This document shows positions 31,143 through 38,905 of a stretch of 42,836 bases of DNA, in pieces (within the stretch, counting starts at the first letter, position 1; each line of letters starts with the position of its first letter). The DNA lies in the NCBI GenBank assembly GCA_964525495.1, contig CAZGHS010000012.1, positions 1 to 42,836 on the forward strand. The letters are read 5' to 3'. The notes under the pieces were generated by a model, which was not told the DNA's origin, ran no database searches, and worked only from the letters and a program-made list of their open reading frames with translations. The stretch is from CAZGHS01 sp964525495. GTDB lineage: Bacteria > Patescibacteriota > Microgenomatia > JALYQM01. The translations under genes were made by a program, and so were the position numbers.

Positions 31143-32366
31143 TTATTCGTATCTGAGTGCTTCGATTGGTTGTAGGTTTGCTGCTTTTTGTGCAGGGTAC
31201 CAACCGAAGACGATTCCAATACTTCCTGAGACACCGAGTGCAAGTAACATAGCACTTGAAGATATGACAAATGGCATGCTGAGCAATTGCGCAATAATGT
31301 ATGATGCGACGATTCCAAGTACCATGCCGATGATGCCACCAACAACCGTGAGTAATATTGCTTCGATGAGGAATTGCTGGATAATAATCTTTTTCTTGGC
31401 ACCAAGTGCTTTTCGCAGTCCGATCTCGCGTATGCGTTCAGTAACTGTGACTAACATGATGTTCATAATGCCTATGCCGCCAACGAGTAGCGAGATGGCT
31501 GCAATGCCGCCGAGTAGTGCAGTGAAGGTGCCTGTCGTTTGTGACGCAGTATTGAGGATATCGTTTTGGGAGAATATTGAGAAATCTGCGTCTTGAGGAT
31601 CAGTAATTTTGTGGCGAGCGAGAAGTAGATACCCTACTTCATCCTGCGCCTGTGTCATGATCTCAGATGAATTTGCTTCGAGCGCAATGGATGTGAGTCG
31701 CTCTTCGCCAAATAATTGCTTTTGTGCCGTGCTAATTGGTACGAATATAATATCGTCTTGGTTTTGGAACCCAGTTCCACCTTTAGAGACCGTGACGCCA
31801 ACGACGGTGAGAATCTGTCCATTGATGCGTATTTTTTGTCCGATTGGATCTGCACCTTCACCAAACAAATTAGCTACTGTTGTCGGGCCTAGAACAGCTG
31901 ATTTCGTTATAGAATCAACATCCTGTTGTGTAATGAAATTTCCTGATGCAATCTGGACTTTGTGGACCTCTGTATATTCTGGCACTACTCCAATAATCTG
32001 GGTGTTGGCATTATTTCTTCCGGCTGTGACTTGTTCACGCTGAGACATTTCTGGCGAAACAGTTTTTATTGTCGAAACTTGATCAGATGTTTTGATGGCC
32101 TCTGCATCTGCCATGGTGAGCGTTGTGCCGCTACCAGCAGCGCTGCGTACGCCTGTGGATGAAGAGGATCCTGGCTGTATAGTGAGGAGATTGGATCCGA
32201 GCGCTTGGATTTGCGTTTCGATTGACTTCTGACTAGCTTGGCCGAGAGATATTAACGCTATTACGCTGCCAATACCGATCACGATACCGAGGATGGCCAG
32301 ACCTGTACGCATTTTGTTAAGCGTGAGTGTCGTGATGCTTTCCATGATAAGTGATGCGAGATTCAT
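31143..32366 (-). CDS. MacB/FtsX-type ABC transporter permease
   Basis: The 407-residue protein has one N-terminal transmembrane helix (GLAILGIVIGIGSVIALISL), a large extracytoplasmic MacB-PCD domain (about 45-260) and three C-terminal helices including GGIGIMNIMLVTVTERIREIGLRKALGAKK, here split only for description. Such permeases do not carry substrate through the membrane themselves but drive mechanotransmission to an exporter. The ATPase gene ends two bases upstream, so the two form one unit with the adaptor. Confidence 0.85.
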   Translation of the reverse strand: MNLASLIMESITTLTLNKMRTGLAILGIVIGIGSVIALISLGQASQKSIETQIQALGSNLLTIQPGSSSSTGVRSAAGSGTTLTMADAEAIKTSDQVSTIKTVSPEMSQREQVTAGRNNANTQIIGVVPEYTEVHKVQIASGNFITQQDVDSITKSAVLGPTTVANLFGEGADPIGQKIRINGQILTVVGVTVSKGGTGFQNQDDIIFVPISTAQKQLFGEERLTSIALEANSSEIMTQAQDEVGYLLLARHKITDPQDADFSIFSQNDILNTASQTTGTFTALLGGIAAISLLVGGIGIMNIMLVTVTERIREIGLRKALGAKKKIIIQQFLIEAILLTVVGGIIGMVLGIVASYIIAQLLSMPFVISSSAMLLALGVSGSIGIVFGWYPAQKAANLQPIEALRYE

Positions 32367-32367
32367 G

Positions 32368-33093
32368 TTATTGGATGTCCCCTTTCATTACAGCTTTTAT
32401 AGGGGTGGCATTAATTATGTCTTTTTCTATTTTTCCATCACGTATATATATGATGCGCTTAGCGTGGTTGGCTATATCCGGCTCGTGAGTGATCATGATG
32501 ACTGTGTGACCTTCACTATTTACTTGCTGAAATATTGCCATGATCTCTTCTGCTTGTGCTGACGCAATATTTCCAGTCGGCTCGTCGGCAAGCAAGATAC
32601 TCGGATTCATGGCTAGAGCACGAGCGATCGCGACTCGCTGTTGCTGACCACCTGAGAGCTGATTTGAGGTGTGTTGAAGTCGATGACCGAGCCCTACTAA
32701 TTCTAAATATTTTTTGGCTTGAGATTGTTGCTCTGCTATTGTTTTACCTGCATAGGCTAGTGGCAACATCACATTCTTCATGGTTGTGGTGCGAGGAAGG
32801 AGATTAAAAGCCTGAAATATGAATCCAATTTTTTTGTTTCGAATATCAGCAAGTTCATCATCTGAGAGGTCCTTTATTTTCTGGCCGTCGAGAACGTACT
32901 CACCTGTAGTAGGGAGGTCAAGTGCGCCGATGATATGCATGAGTGTGGATTTTCCGCTTCCCGATGGTCCCATGATTGCTACAAACTCACCTTTTTGTAT
33001 TTCAAATGATACGTCATTGAGTGCGGTAGTTTGTATGTCTTCTATCGTGTACGTTTTGGAAACATGTGAGATGGTTATTGCTGCATTATTCAT
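32368..33093 (-). CDS. MacB/LolD-type ABC transporter ATPase
   Basis: The 241 residues contain Walker A GPSGSGKST, Q-loop FQAFNLLP, signature LSGGQQQRVAIARA, Walker B ILLADEPTG and H-loop ITHEPD. The D-loop, normally NLDS after the Walker B, reads NIASA, a small departure. It energises the adjacent permease. The stop of the adaptor gene is three bases upstream, consistent with a single mRNA. Confidence 0.9.
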   Translation of the reverse strand: MNNAAITISHVSKTYTIEDIQTTALNDVSFEIQKGEFVAIMGPSGSGKSTLMHIIGALDLPTTGEYVLDGQKIKDLSDDELADIRNKKIGFIFQAFNLLPRTTTMKNVMLPLAYAGKTIAEQQSQAKKYLELVGLGHRLQHTSNQLSGGQQQRVAIARALAMNPSILLADEPTGNIASAQAEEIMAIFQQVNSEGHTVIMITHEPDIANHAKRIIYIRDGKIEKDIINATPIKAVMKGDIQ

Positions 33094-33096
33094 ATA

Positions 33097-34440
33097 TTAC
33101 CTTTGAATAACTCGTACGTTTCCACCACCTCCACCGAATCCGCCTCTGCCTAATCCACTTCCACCAAACACTGAAGTAGTACCGGATGTTTGTTGAGTTG
33201 CTGCGGTATTTGTGACGCTCGTGACCACTTCATCTCCTTCCGCCAGACCAGATGCGATTTCGACTTGTGTGTCTGATGATTCGCCTATTTCAACTGGAAC
33301 TATTTCTACTCGTCCATTTCTCATCACCCGAATTGTTGATTGATCGCTGGCTTTTTGCACAGCGCTTGATGGGACAAGGAGAACGTTGTCTTTGGTTGAT
33401 GTGATGATATTTGCAGTGACTGACATGTTGGAGTAGAGCTTGTCGTTTTCTGTATCCAGAATGATGGTGACAGGATAACTGACTACTCCGGAGTCTGCAG
33501 AACCTGTTGTGTCGATATCTGTGACTTTGCCTGTGTAGGTTTTGTCGGAGAATGCGTCGACTGTGAGTGTAACTTTATTCCCAACTTTGACATTTGGAAT
33601 ATCTATTTCTGACAGGCTTACCGTAATGCTTGGTTTGTTGCCGGTGTTGAGAGTCGCGATTTTTGTTGTGTTAGAAGCGTTATTTGCTGTACTATTGGAA
33701 CTTTCAATAGTAATCGTGTCACCTTTTTGTAATGTGAAATTTGTGATAGTCCCGGAAGTCGGTGCTTTGATAATGTTCCCGACGTTCTGATATTCAAGCT
33801 GTGCTGCATTGAGTGAGGCATTAGAAGATTGAATTGTGATATCTGATGCTTTATATTTTTGCTCTGCCACGGTAAAACTTGAACGGGCTTGTGTGAGTTT
33901 AGAGCGAATGATATCGATTTCGTTTTGTGTGTAGCGGTTCTTTGTTGCGGGGTTAATATAGTCGGTGGCTAGATCTTCGTCTAGTTCAGTCACGTCTTGT
34001 GACGCCTCGAGTACTGCTTGGCGAGCTGCTTCCAATGCGTTTTGCGCTGAAACCTTGCTGATTTGCGACTGTGTGGCTTGACTGACCGAGCTTAAGTAAC
34101 TTGCGTAACTTGACGACTGGCGTTGCTGGCTATCTGCGTCGAGTTGAACTTTGGCGAGCGCTGCTCCAGATTGTACATAGTCGCCACTTTTGACATAAAC
34201 CTCTTCTACAATTCCCCCGATAGTAGAGTTGACTGCCGTGCTGTTGGCTGATGAAACACTCCCTGATCCGGTGATAGAGACAATGAGTGTGCCTTTTTCA
34301 GCTTTCTGTGTTTGGTATTGTGGCGTATTGGTCTGCTGTTTTTGCGTCGCACTATATGCATACCATCCTGCGCCAATAACGAGTACTAAGATAAGGGCTT
34401 TTGCCCACCAGGGCTTGAGTCGTGCTTTTATTCTATTCAT
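33097..34440 (-). CDS. HlyD/MacA-like membrane fusion (adaptor) protein
   Basis: The 447 residues have a short cytoplasmic basic start, one transmembrane segment (ALILVLVIGAGWYAY), a biotinyl-lipoyl-like domain (GIVEEVYVKSGDYVQSG), a helical hairpin (about 120-215), the second lipoyl half (IIKAPTSGTITNFTLQKGD) and beta-barrel domains. It ends in a Gly-rich tail (GLGRGGFGGGGG), unusual for the family. It bridges the MacB-type pump to the envelope. CPR cells are thought to lack an outer membrane, so it probably acts in a monoderm-like envelope as in Gram-positive MacAB-like systems. Confidence 0.8.
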   Translation of the reverse strand: MNRIKARLKPWWAKALILVLVIGAGWYAYSATQKQQTNTPQYQTQKAEKGTLIVSITGSGSVSSANSTAVNSTIGGIVEEVYVKSGDYVQSGAALAKVQLDADSQQRQSSSYASYLSSVSQATQSQISKVSAQNALEAARQAVLEASQDVTELDEDLATDYINPATKNRYTQNEIDIIRSKLTQARSSFTVAEQKYKASDITIQSSNASLNAAQLEYQNVGNIIKAPTSGTITNFTLQKGDTITIESSNSTANNASNTTKIATLNTGNKPSITVSLSEIDIPNVKVGNKVTLTVDAFSDKTYTGKVTDIDTTGSADSGVVSYPVTIILDTENDKLYSNMSVTANIITSTKDNVLLVPSSAVQKASDQSTIRVMRNGRVEIVPVEIGESSDTQVEIASGLAEGDEVVTSVTNTAATQQTSGTTSVFGGSGLGRGGFGGGGGNVRVIQR

Positions 34441-34477
34441 AATAGATTGATAATACCGTGGTCAACTGAAAAACAAC

Positions 34478-35494
34478 TTAAAGTTTAGTGGGCAGGAGAA
34501 TTGAGAAGGTTGTCCCTTCGTCTACTTTGCTTTTTACCATAATCGAGCCTTTGTGTGCTTCGGTAATTTTTTTAGCTATTGCAAGGCCAAGTCCATAGCC
34601 TGGTGTATCTGCTTTTGTACGTGACTCATCTGAGCGATAGAATCTGTCGAAGATATGTGGAATATCTTTATCAGGAATACCGATGCCTTGGTCTTTGACT
34701 GTGATTTTTATTTTGCTATCGATTTTGTGTGCCGAGATATTTATTTTTGTGTCTTGTGGGCTGTATTTGATGGCGTTGTCTATGAGAATTAAGATGAGTT
34801 GGTAGATCGATTGCTTGTCTGCATGGATTTCTTCGTCTTCTGTGTCAGTTACAATTTCAATACTTTTTTCTTTAGCGACCGACGACATTTTTTTGACCGC
34901 GTCGTCAATCACTTCGGTAATATTTACGGGAGAGAACGCGAACCGTTGGCTTGGATTTTGGAATTGCGCGAGTTGTAGGAGGTTGTTTGAAAGATATTGG
35001 AGTTTGATAACTTCTTCTAGGTTGCTTTGTAGGATTTGTTTGGCTTCTGCTGATGAAATCTTGTCTTCCAGTAATGTCGCTTCGATCTCTGCTCTAAGCG
35101 CAGTGAGTGGTGTGCGCAGTTCGTGTGATGCGTCGGTAATAAATCTATTTTGCTCTGTGACCATGCGTTTGATAGGTCTGAGAGTTCGACCAGCGAGAAA
35201 ATATCCAGCAGCACCAGCGCTGAAGAAAATTATTGTATTTAGTCCGATGAGGAGCGTGGTGATGCGTTTTTCGTAGGCAGCGATGTCGTCGAAGTTGGGA
35301 CCGTCTTGGACTTCTGGCAATAATCTGAAGTATGGGTCGCGAAGTAACCGGTCTTGAAGTATGAGACGTTTGCGAATAATGTCTTGGACATCACGCATAG
35401 CGGTGTTGTAATAACTGACGCTGAAAGCGATGCTTATGACCATGATGATAAGCAAATACCAGGCAGTTAGTTGGACGCGAGCTGATTGAAACAT
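34478..35494 (-). CDS. Sensor histidine kinase
   Basis: The 338 residues have two transmembrane helices (about 8-28 and 82-102) around a short outer sensor region, then the H-box DASHELRTPL with the phosphorylated His, N-box LILIDNAIKYSP, G1 DQGIGIPD, F-box FDRFYR and G2 GYGLGLAIA. It follows the response regulator by one base. The small sensor domain gives no clue to its ligand. It probably controls the downstream export and redox genes on the same strand. Confidence 0.9.
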   Translation of the reverse strand: MFQSARVQLTAWYLLIIMVISIAFSVSYYNTAMRDVQDIIRKRLILQDRLLRDPYFRLLPEVQDGPNFDDIAAYEKRITTLLIGLNTIIFFSAGAAGYFLAGRTLRPIKRMVTEQNRFITDASHELRTPLTALRAEIEATLLEDKISSAEAKQILQSNLEEVIKLQYLSNNLLQLAQFQNPSQRFAFSPVNITEVIDDAVKKMSSVAKEKSIEIVTDTEDEEIHADKQSIYQLILILIDNAIKYSPQDTKINISAHKIDSKIKITVKDQGIGIPDKDIPHIFDRFYRSDESRTKADTPGYGLGLAIAKKITEAHKGSIMVKSKVDEGTTFSILLPTKL

Positions 35495-35495
35495 A

Positions 35496-36173
35496 TTATT
35501 TGTCTAATCCTATTTTATATCCAAATCCACGAATAGTGTGAATGAGATCTGGTCCGTCAAAAGGTGCGTCTACTTTGTCGCGCAAGTGTTTGATGTATAC
35601 CTCTACCGAATTAGGAAGGACGTCTGAATCGTAATCCCAAACATGTTGAATGATCTGGTCTTTGGTAATAACCATGTTTTTGTGGCGCATAAGATATTCC
35701 AGAAGTGAGAATTCTTTGGACGATAATCTGATGGATGTGTCGTTGCGCTTGATTTCAAAAGATTTAGTATCGAGTGTGAGTGTGTCTACTTGGAGGATTG
35801 AATCAGTTACATCTTTTGGTCGACGGAGAAGTGCGCGGATACGAGCGAAAAGTTCGTTGAGCGCAAAAGGTTTTACTAAATAGTCGTCAGCTCCCGAGTC
35901 GAGTCCTTGGATTTTGTCTGTGACTTGGCCTTTGGCGGTGAGCATGATGATAGGTGTATGAATTTTTTCTTGTCTAATATTTTTGCAGATGTCTATGCCG
36001 TTCATGTGAGGTAATAGGACATCGAGGATGATGCAATCGTATTCTTCGCTGAGTGCGAGATCGAGGCCTTCTTTGCCATCGTAGACTACGTCTACAGCGT
36101 ATTTTTCGTGCTCGAGGGCTTTTTTGATGGAGTTAGCGATTTTATGTTCGTCTTCTACAACTAGTATTCTCAT
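35496..36173 (-). CDS. OmpR/PhoB-type response regulator
   Basis: The 225 residues comprise a receiver domain (VVEDEHKIANSI, phospho-acceptor in CIILDVLLP, LTAKGQ, and Lys in DDYLVKPF) and a winged-helix DNA-binding domain (RLSSKEFSLLEYLMRH through VEVYIKHLRDKVD and IRGFGYKIG). It is the first gene of the long minus-strand set. TATAAT lies eight bases before its ATG, with no SD, so the transcript has almost no leader. It likely activates its own set, but no repeated binding site was recognised. Confidence 0.92.
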   Translation of the reverse strand: MRILVVEDEHKIANSIKKALEHEKYAVDVVYDGKEGLDLALSEEYDCIILDVLLPHMNGIDICKNIRQEKIHTPIIMLTAKGQVTDKIQGLDSGADDYLVKPFALNELFARIRALLRRPKDVTDSILQVDTLTLDTKSFEIKRNDTSIRLSSKEFSLLEYLMRHKNMVITKDQIIQHVWDYDSDVLPNSVEVYIKHLRDKVDAPFDGPDLIHTIRGFGYKIGLDK

Positions 36174-36181
36174 ATAGCCTC

Positions 36182-36187
36182 ATTATA
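36182..36187 (-). promoter_or_regulatory. -10 box of the two-component/ABC/redox gene set
   Basis: A perfect TATAAT on the minus strand lies eight bases before the response-regulator ATG. No good -35 is seen, so it may need an activator, possibly the regulator itself. Confidence 0.5.
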
Positions 36188-36253
36188 CCCTTTTAGCTGA
36201 AAGTTGGCTGAATAAACATACTGTATTAACCTATAGTATTTTTCTATATTTTA

Positions 36254-36262
36254 TGCTATACT
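36254..36262 (+). promoter_or_regulatory. Extended -10 promoter of the amidase-like gene
   Basis: TGCTATACT, identical to the elements at 4377 and 25377, with TATACT at 36257-36262. The leader would be about 105 bases. Confidence 0.45.
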
Positions 36263-36372
36263 TATGAGGTTAAAAGCAACGCTAATTGCCTCGTTTTGAG
36301 TCTTACTTATCGTTGTTTTTACTGTATTTTAACTCTTTTTGCACTTTAATTTCTCCTTATATCAATAAACAC

Positions 36373-37761
36373 ATGGGTGGACTTATGCATGTCAGATTAT
36401 CTGGCGTATATAACTCCGCTCATGTGACGGAATTTGCCTTCATTAGTGTAGGAGCAACTTCAATGAACACCGCACAACTTCAGTCTATTCATCAGATGGC
36501 GATTACGCAGGGTCGGCCGACCACACCGCTAAAAGTTAGCATGGAGTTTTTCCGTGCAACAAATAACTGGCGGCCACGTAAAGCAAACCACCTCAGGGCG
36601 ACCAAAGTGTGCTATCACAAGACACATACAGGCCGCAATGTTAGCGCGCCCGACTTGTGCTTTCGGCACCGCACGAGCGCTAATACCGTTTCCAGTTGGA
36701 ACGAGATTATCGACTGGGATGGTACGTGCTACCGATTTGTCGACGTTACAACTCAAATAGCCAATGCCCAAGGCGTTTCTGCAGTAGAGGCGATTGGCTG
36801 GGATAGCGACGAGTGTGCCCAAGGGTTTAGAAGCCTGGAAGTCGTCGGTTTTGTGAATGAGAATCCAGCGCCGCGAGAGCTTGAGCTTCCGATAATACAG
36901 TACATGTGGTGGTTAAATGACCAAGGATATGCCTTGGAGAAGTGGAAAGAGATTTACGACACACATGCACGAATTGCTCGACCACGTGGGCGCAGGTCGG
37001 ACCCTGGGAATTATGATCCATTTAATCTAGCCCTACGGGCACTTGGAACTATTCCCGGACCTGGACCGACTCCTGTTCCTCGCCCTATGACTGGGACTTG
37101 GAAGGTTAACGTGACTACACGACATGCGAACGTTCGCGTCCAGCCGAGCTTGTCTTCGCCAATCATTGACGAAATTAAGAACGGTGTAGAAGTTCGCATT
37201 GTGGAGTGGAAGAATGGTGACTTTGTAGGCGGATCTGATTGGTGGGGTCGCAGAGCTCAGGGTGGCTGGATGTCTCTTGCAGTTATTCTACCCATTGCTC
37301 GTGATAACAAGCCTCCTATTGGGACTTGGTTCGTCACAACTACGGCTCGATCAGTCAATATCCGCGCTGAAAAGTCGACCGAGAGTAAAAGCCTGGGGAG
37401 TATTCTAAACGGTAAGCCTGTTGAAATTCTCGACTGGTTGCCGGGAGAGGCTGTTGAAGGAGTCACTTGGTGGGGTGTTCGCAAGGGTGGTGGTTTTGTC
37501 TCAAAGGCAGTCCTGACTCAGGCAGCAGTCGTCAAACCGGCAAGCATTGTCGATACTGTTGTTCGTAGAGGCGCTGTTCTTACCGCACAGCTTACACCTA
37601 AGATGTTCTTGCCAACCTATGGTCCTGGGGATCTTGTGACTTGTGGTCACGACGTTGGTTCGCCTGATCGCGGACGTGCTTTGTTGACCATGGAGGAAGA
37701 GCTGTTTGGCCCTGACGAGATTGAGTTGGCAATGCAGCCGATCGAAGGAATTTCTGGATAA
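36373..37761 (+). CDS. Amidase_2-like cell-wall hydrolase with two SH3b domains
   Basis: From ATG 36373 (or 36385, preceded by GGTGGA) the protein has about 460 residues. The first 210 resemble N-acetylmuramoyl-L-alanine amidase: KVCYHKTHTG, EIIDWDGTCYRFVD, LEVVGFVNE and RGRRSDPGNYDPF, the last like the DPG zinc-ligand motif. Two bacterial SH3 repeats follow (NVTTRHANVRVQPSLSSPII and TTTARSVNIRAEKSTESKSL, about 80 residues apart), each with a Trp-rich strand, which usually bind peptidoglycan. No signal peptide is visible at either start, so it may be endolysin-like. The gene is richer in G+C than its surroundings. A strong terminator follows. The family call is moderate. Confidence 0.5.
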   Translation: MGGLMHVRLSGVYNSAHVTEFAFISVGATSMNTAQLQSIHQMAITQGRPTTPLKVSMEFFRATNNWRPRKANHLRATKVCYHKTHTGRNVSAPDLCFRHRTSANTVSSWNEIIDWDGTCYRFVDVTTQIANAQGVSAVEAIGWDSDECAQGFRSLEVVGFVNENPAPRELELPIIQYMWWLNDQGYALEKWKEIYDTHARIARPRGRRSDPGNYDPFNLALRALGTIPGPGPTPVPRPMTGTWKVNVTTRHANVRVQPSLSSPIIDEIKNGVEVRIVEWKNGDFVGGSDWWGRRAQGGWMSLAVILPIARDNKPPIGTWFVTTTARSVNIRAEKSTESKSLGSILNGKPVEILDWLPGEAVEGVTWWGVRKGGGFVSKAVLTQAAVVKPASIVDTVVRRGAVLTAQLTPKMFLPTYGPGDLVTCGHDVGSPDRGRALLTMEEELFGPDEIELAMQPIEGISG

Positions 37762-37783
37762 TATAAGGAGACAAGTGTAAAAA

Positions 37784-37855
37784 GATGCCGGGATGTGCAC
37801 ACAAAAAAAATCACTGTTTAACAGTTGATTGTGTACATACCCGGCATTTTTGTTT
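37784..37855 (+). terminator. Strong intrinsic terminator after the amidase-like gene
   Basis: GATGCCGGG-ATGTGCACA pairs with TGTGTACAT-CCCGGCAT, then TTTTTG. The loop holds a further ACTGTT/AACAGT mini-hairpin. Confidence 0.7.
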
Positions 37856-38061
37856 TTTATTGAAATTTTTTGTTTGTCGTTTCGGCTTCGATTCGCCATC
37901 ATCAGATACAGACGTTTACTGTATAACGACACACAAGAGACAGAGGTAAAGAGGCAACACGACAATAAGAAAGAGGAAGGTCAACTGCAAGCAGCTGAGT
38001 TCTTCAGTCAAATTGTTTCGTCGCTTTGTCTCTCTACCCCTGTGTTTCCTATGTATCGTTC

Positions 38062-38469
38062 CTACTCCTTGTCCTTCATGCTGAGCAGACTGCTCAATGC
38101 AGCGATGCTGAACACGAAGATGACTGTGATTGGTAGCCAGTAGATTGCCAGCGATAGCCATGCACCGTCGTATAGCAGATCAAATCCGATAGGGAGCATT
38201 GCTGTCCCCTGTAGGACTGTGACCATGATAATCGCTATAGTTGCACATGTTGCTCGCTGACGCTGATTCATTGCAATGTACCAATCAATCAACACTGGAA
38301 CGACTGCCCAAGCAGCGAGTGATAACGCTGCTATTGAGCTGCTGACGGCTCCTGCTAAGAATAGCTGCCGATCAGGTGAAAACTCAGATGACAGTATAAA
38401 CTGCCGCCACATGAGTGCCGAAGAAATAGCCGATGCTGCTGCGAGTGCGATCCTAAGTAGTGTACGCAT
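38062..38469 (-). CDS. Small four-helix membrane protein
   Basis: The 135 residues contain four transmembrane segments (about 5-23, 37-62, 73-92, 100-125) and a short charged end (MKDKE). No family is recognised. GGGGAGG lies six bases before the ATG, an unusually strong SD for this window. Its G+C is higher than its neighbours. An extended inverted repeat at 38519-38575 lies in the presumed leader. It stands alone between the amidase-like gene and a long non-coding stretch. Confidence 0.6.
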   Translation of the reverse strand: MRTLLRIALAAASAISSALMWRQFILSSEFSPDRQLFLAGAVSSSIAALSLAAWAVVPVLIDWYIAMNQRQRATCATIAIIMVTVLQGTAMLPIGFDLLYDGAWLSLAIYWLPITVIFVFSIAALSSLLSMKDKE

Positions 38470-38518
38470 GAGTTGCCTCCCCTTTGGGATTGCTTTCTGG
38501 ATTTCTCCAGCCTTCTCA

Positions 38519-38575
38519 CTATGAGACGGTTGGCAGAGCCAAATTGGTTATTCAGCTCCACTAACCGTCTCATAG
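38519..38575. repeat. Perfect 13-bp inverted repeat in the leader of the 38062 gene
   Basis: CTATGAGACGGTT (38519-38531) and AACCGTCTCATAG (38563-38575) enclose 31 bases. CTGGA/TCCAG forms a second small hairpin at about 38497-38510. No T-run follows, so it is more likely a regulatory or protein-binding structure than a terminator. Confidence 0.55.
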
Positions 38576-38868
38576 ACGGGGAAGTACAAACACATAGAAA
38601 ATTTAGGTAGAGAGATATCTAATGCAGACTTTGTGAAGGCTGTACTAGACCTTTGATTTGCTCTTTTTAGGGAGCTATCTGTCTCTTGTGAAAGTACATG
38701 CTCACAGAATCAGATTGGCCTCAGATGAGGCTAACTGCCTCTAATGAGCATGAATATTATATAACTTTTTATAGTAAAATACTATAGGTCTTTTTAACTC
38801 ATTTTAGCTTCATTAATCATGTTACATTACGCTCATTTTTGTTTTTTCACTTGAGCGTGGACTCTCCC
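38576..38868. other. Non-coding region with nested hairpins
   Basis: No convincing gene is present. CATGCTCA (38697-38704) pairs with TGAGCATG (38745-38752) and encloses GCCTC-AGAT-GAGGC (38718-38731). A TATAGT/ACTATA hairpin near 38771-38787 is followed by GGTCTTTTTA. The first could be a structured RNA; the second may end a short plus-strand transcript. Confidence 0.4.
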
Positions 38869-38897
38869 TTGCTTTTATTATTTGGGAATATTATAGT
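38869..38897 (+). promoter_or_regulatory. Promoter of the DUF2330-like gene
   Basis: TTGCTT (38869-38874) and TATAGT (38892-38897) are 17 bases apart. The ATG at 38906 follows after eight bases, another near-leaderless arrangement. Confidence 0.5.
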
Positions 38898-38905
38898 ATT
38901 AGTAT

